Positions 31,993 through 33,510 of a stretch of DNA of 33,510 bases are shown piece after piece (positions within the stretch are counted from its first letter, which is position 1; every line of letters begins with the position of its first letter). The notes under the pieces are model-generated. The model ran no database searches, was not told the DNA's origin, and saw nothing but the letters and a program-made list of their open reading frames with translations. The DNA comes from Cytophagaceae bacterium (GTDB taxonomy: Bacteria > Bacteroidota > Bacteroidia > Cytophagales > Flexibacteraceae), in NCBI GenBank assembly GCA_027485575.1, contig JAIXQU010000091.1, forward strand, positions 1-33,510, written 5' to 3'. The translations under genes and the position numbers were made by a program.

Positions 31993-33510
31993 ATGAGAAA
32001 ATACATATACGCGTTTTTAATTTCCGTCTTCTTTTCATTTCAATTACTTGCGCAGTCATTTAATGCCTCTGCTCATAAAGCTGGAATGAAACTTTTTGAC
32101 GATGGTGACTACAGACTGGCCATTCCCTATCTTTTGGAAGCAGTGCAATCTGACCCTGAGGCGAATAGCAATAGAACAATTGAAGCAAATTTCTTTCTTG
32201 GCCTTTGCTATTTAAAAGTTGGTGAAGGAGGGAATGGTCTGACCTATATGCAAAAGGTCTATGAAATGGATAAGGATTTTTATCCTGAGATTGATTATAT
32301 GATGGGGCAGTGCGCAGAAGATGCCCTTAGATTTGATGATGCCCTGAAATATTATGATAAATTTTTAGCGCTGGAAGGGGTCAAAAAAGAAGAAATCATT
32401 GTTGCAGAAGTAACAAAACACGTGAATGAATGTAAAATAGCCAAAAAGCTTATTGCCAATCCTGTGAAAGCAAAAATTGACAATGTCGGCCCGGTCGTCA
32501 ATGGGGTCTATCCGGATTATGCTCCTGTAATTACCGCCGATGAATCTGTTATGATTTTCACCTCAAGAAGAGAAGGAAACACAGGGAAAAACACGTCCTC
32601 TTACCTTGACCAGGAAGAAGAATTCCCAATGGAAGATATTTATCAATCTACAAAAACTAATAACAAATGGTCAGAGCCGATAAATCTTGGATCTCCGGTT
32701 AATACTGAAGACCATGATGCAGCCATTGCCTTGTCTCCGGATGGTAATCAATTGTTTATTTATAAGGATGTGCAGAAAGGAGATATCTACCTTTCTAAAA
32801 AGAAAGGTTTGGCATGGAGCGAACCCCAATCTTTGGGAGATAAAATTAATCTGGCAAAATTTTCAGAGCAATCCTGCTCCATTACTGCCGATGGAAAAAC
32901 CTTATATTTTAGCTCCAACAGACCTGGTGGTTATGGGGGACTTGACATTTGGAAAAGCCAATTGATTAAAGGCAAATGGTCCGAACCATTAAACATGGGA
33001 CCAAAAATAAATACAAAAGAGGATGAGGATTCCCCATTTATACACCCGGATGGTGTTACGTTATATTATAGCACAAAGGGAAAAACTACCATGGGCGGAT
33101 ATGATATCGTGAAAACTTCTCTTGAAAAAGGGGGATGGTCGGAACCTGAAAATTTGGGATATCCCATTAACTCAGTTCAGAATGATATTTATTTTGTGCT
33201 TTCAGCTGACGGCAAGCATGGATATTATGCTTCCTACAAAGAAGGTGGATTTGGAAAGCATGATATTTATACGATTACGATGGGTCAGACGGAGGATGTG
33301 AAAGAAATTGCTGCTGCGAAGGTGAATACCCAGGTAACCGGTAAAGTAAAAGAAACTGAAGCTCAGAAAACATTAACACCAGTTGCCCTGACAAAAACAA
33401 AAAGCCGTGTAACGCTATTAAAAGGTGTCATCCGGGATGCCATTACAAAACAGCCCATGGAGGCCCTTATTTCCTTGGTTAACAATAAGACTGGTCAAAA
33501 AATCTCAGAA
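31993..33510 (+). CDS. PorE-like outer-membrane protein: TPR, PD40 beta-propeller, carboxypeptidase-regulatory-like domain (3' end outside window)
   Basis: The frame is open from ATG 31993 to the window end (506 codons). A signal peptide is clear (MRKYIYAFLISVFFSFQLLAQ). Residues about 25-150 are TPR-like helices (AGMKLFDDGDYRLAIPYLLE, FFLGLCYLKVGEGG). From about 165 to 430 five PD40 propeller blades are seen: APVITADESVMIFTSRR, AAIALSPDGNQLFIY, CSITADGKTLYFSSNRPGG, SPFIHPDGVTLYYS and YFVLSADGKHGYYAS, several followed by G-x-DIY/DIW. From 475 on, LLKGVIRDAITKQPMEALIS starts a carboxypeptidase-regulatory-like fold. The order TPR, propeller, regulatory domain, with an OmpA peptidoglycan-binding domain usually last, is that of PorE of the type IX secretion system. 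The OmpA part would lie beyond the window and is not seen; many Bacteroidota have several such paralogues. Confidence 0.85.
   Translation, partial: MRKYIYAFLISVFFSFQLLAQSFNASAHKAGMKLFDDGDYRLAIPYLLEAVQSDPEANSNRTIEANFFLGLCYLKVGEGGNGLTYMQKVYEMDKDFYPEIDYMMGQCAEDALRFDDALKYYDKFLALEGVKKEEIIVAEVTKHVNECKIAKKLIANPVKAKIDNVGPVVNGVYPDYAPVITADESVMIFTSRREGNTGKNTSSYLDQEEEFPMEDIYQSTKTNNKWSEPINLGSPVNTEDHDAAIALSPDGNQLFIYKDVQKGDIYLSKKKGLAWSEPQSLGDKINLAKFSEQSCSITADGKTLYFSSNRPGGYGGLDIWKSQLIKGKWSEPLNMGPKINTKEDEDSPFIHPDGVTLYYSTKGKTTMGGYDIVKTSLEKGGWSEPENLGYPINSVQNDIYFVLSADGKHGYYASYKEGGFGKHDIYTITMGQTEDVKEIAAAKVNTQVTGKVKETEAQKTLTPVALTKTKSRVTLLKGVIRDAITKQPMEALISLVNNKTGQKISE

Noticed and set aside
32687-32965. Plus-strand 92-codon frame inside the PorE-like gene
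   Set aside because: The correct frame from 31993 is open through the window end with clear TPR and propeller motifs; this is another frame of it.
1-33510. Search for tRNAs, rRNAs, CRISPR arrays, insertion sequences and attachment sites
   Set aside because: No cloverleaf, repeat-spacer array, transposase, integrase or long direct repeat was seen by eye in any gap; the gaps are short and accounted for.

Overview
The window is a chromosomal segment of a Bacteroidota bacterium. The supporting signs are promoter boxes of the TAnnTTTG (-7) type about 19 nt downstream of TTG/TTTG (-33), a TPR/beta-propeller outer-membrane protein with the layout of type IX secretion PorE, a DUF2723 membrane protein, many Bacteroidota-style lipoproteins, a flavoredoxin-type flavoprotein, and the gene order rpsG-fusA-rpsJ and rplC-to-rpsN. 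The DNA is AT-rich and codon use looks uniform. I see no transposase, integrase, tRNA, rRNA, CRISPR array or prophage gene. Genus cannot be decided from the sequence alone.

Layout. (1) 1-2855: end of the str operon (rpsG tail, fusA, rpsJ), closed by a strong intrinsic terminator directly after rpsJ. (2) 2856-13986: eleven kilobases of unrelated genes: a cystathionine gamma-synthase/lyase, a secreted barrel-like protein with its lipoprotein partner, an NlpE-like lipoprotein, a DUF2723 glycosyltransferase-like protein, trmB, a DUF2141 protein, methylmalonyl-CoA epimerase, a FemAB/GNAT-like protein, an NlpC/P60 hydrolase and a small unknown protein that may be a distant HolD relative. (3) 13987-20327: a new consensus promoter, a short leader hairpin, then fourteen tightly packed ribosomal protein genes (rplC to rpsN) ending in a perfect-palindrome terminator. 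The usual next genes (rpsH, rplF and onward) are absent. (4) 20346-31488: gltX, two uncharacterised secreted proteins, isochorismate synthase, a small membrane protein, a flavoredoxin-type protein, a PolX-like protein, a lipoprotein MsrA, and alaS. (5) 31489-33510: a gene-poor gap with a possible gene remnant, then the start of a PorE-like gene running off the window.

How the parts fit. The core is translation: ribosomal proteins, EF-G, two aminoacyl-tRNA synthetases and a tRNA methyltransferase. The rest is envelope and general metabolism. Nothing here forms a clear new multi-gene system. The observations most worth a second look are the double break of the str-S10-spc ribosomal superoperon, a PolX homologue that appears to have lost all three polymerase aspartates while its PHP nuclease site is complete, the Arg/Gly-rich tail on S3, a hairpin in the rplC leader, a hairpin abutting the start codon of a small membrane protein, and the HolD-like small ORF.
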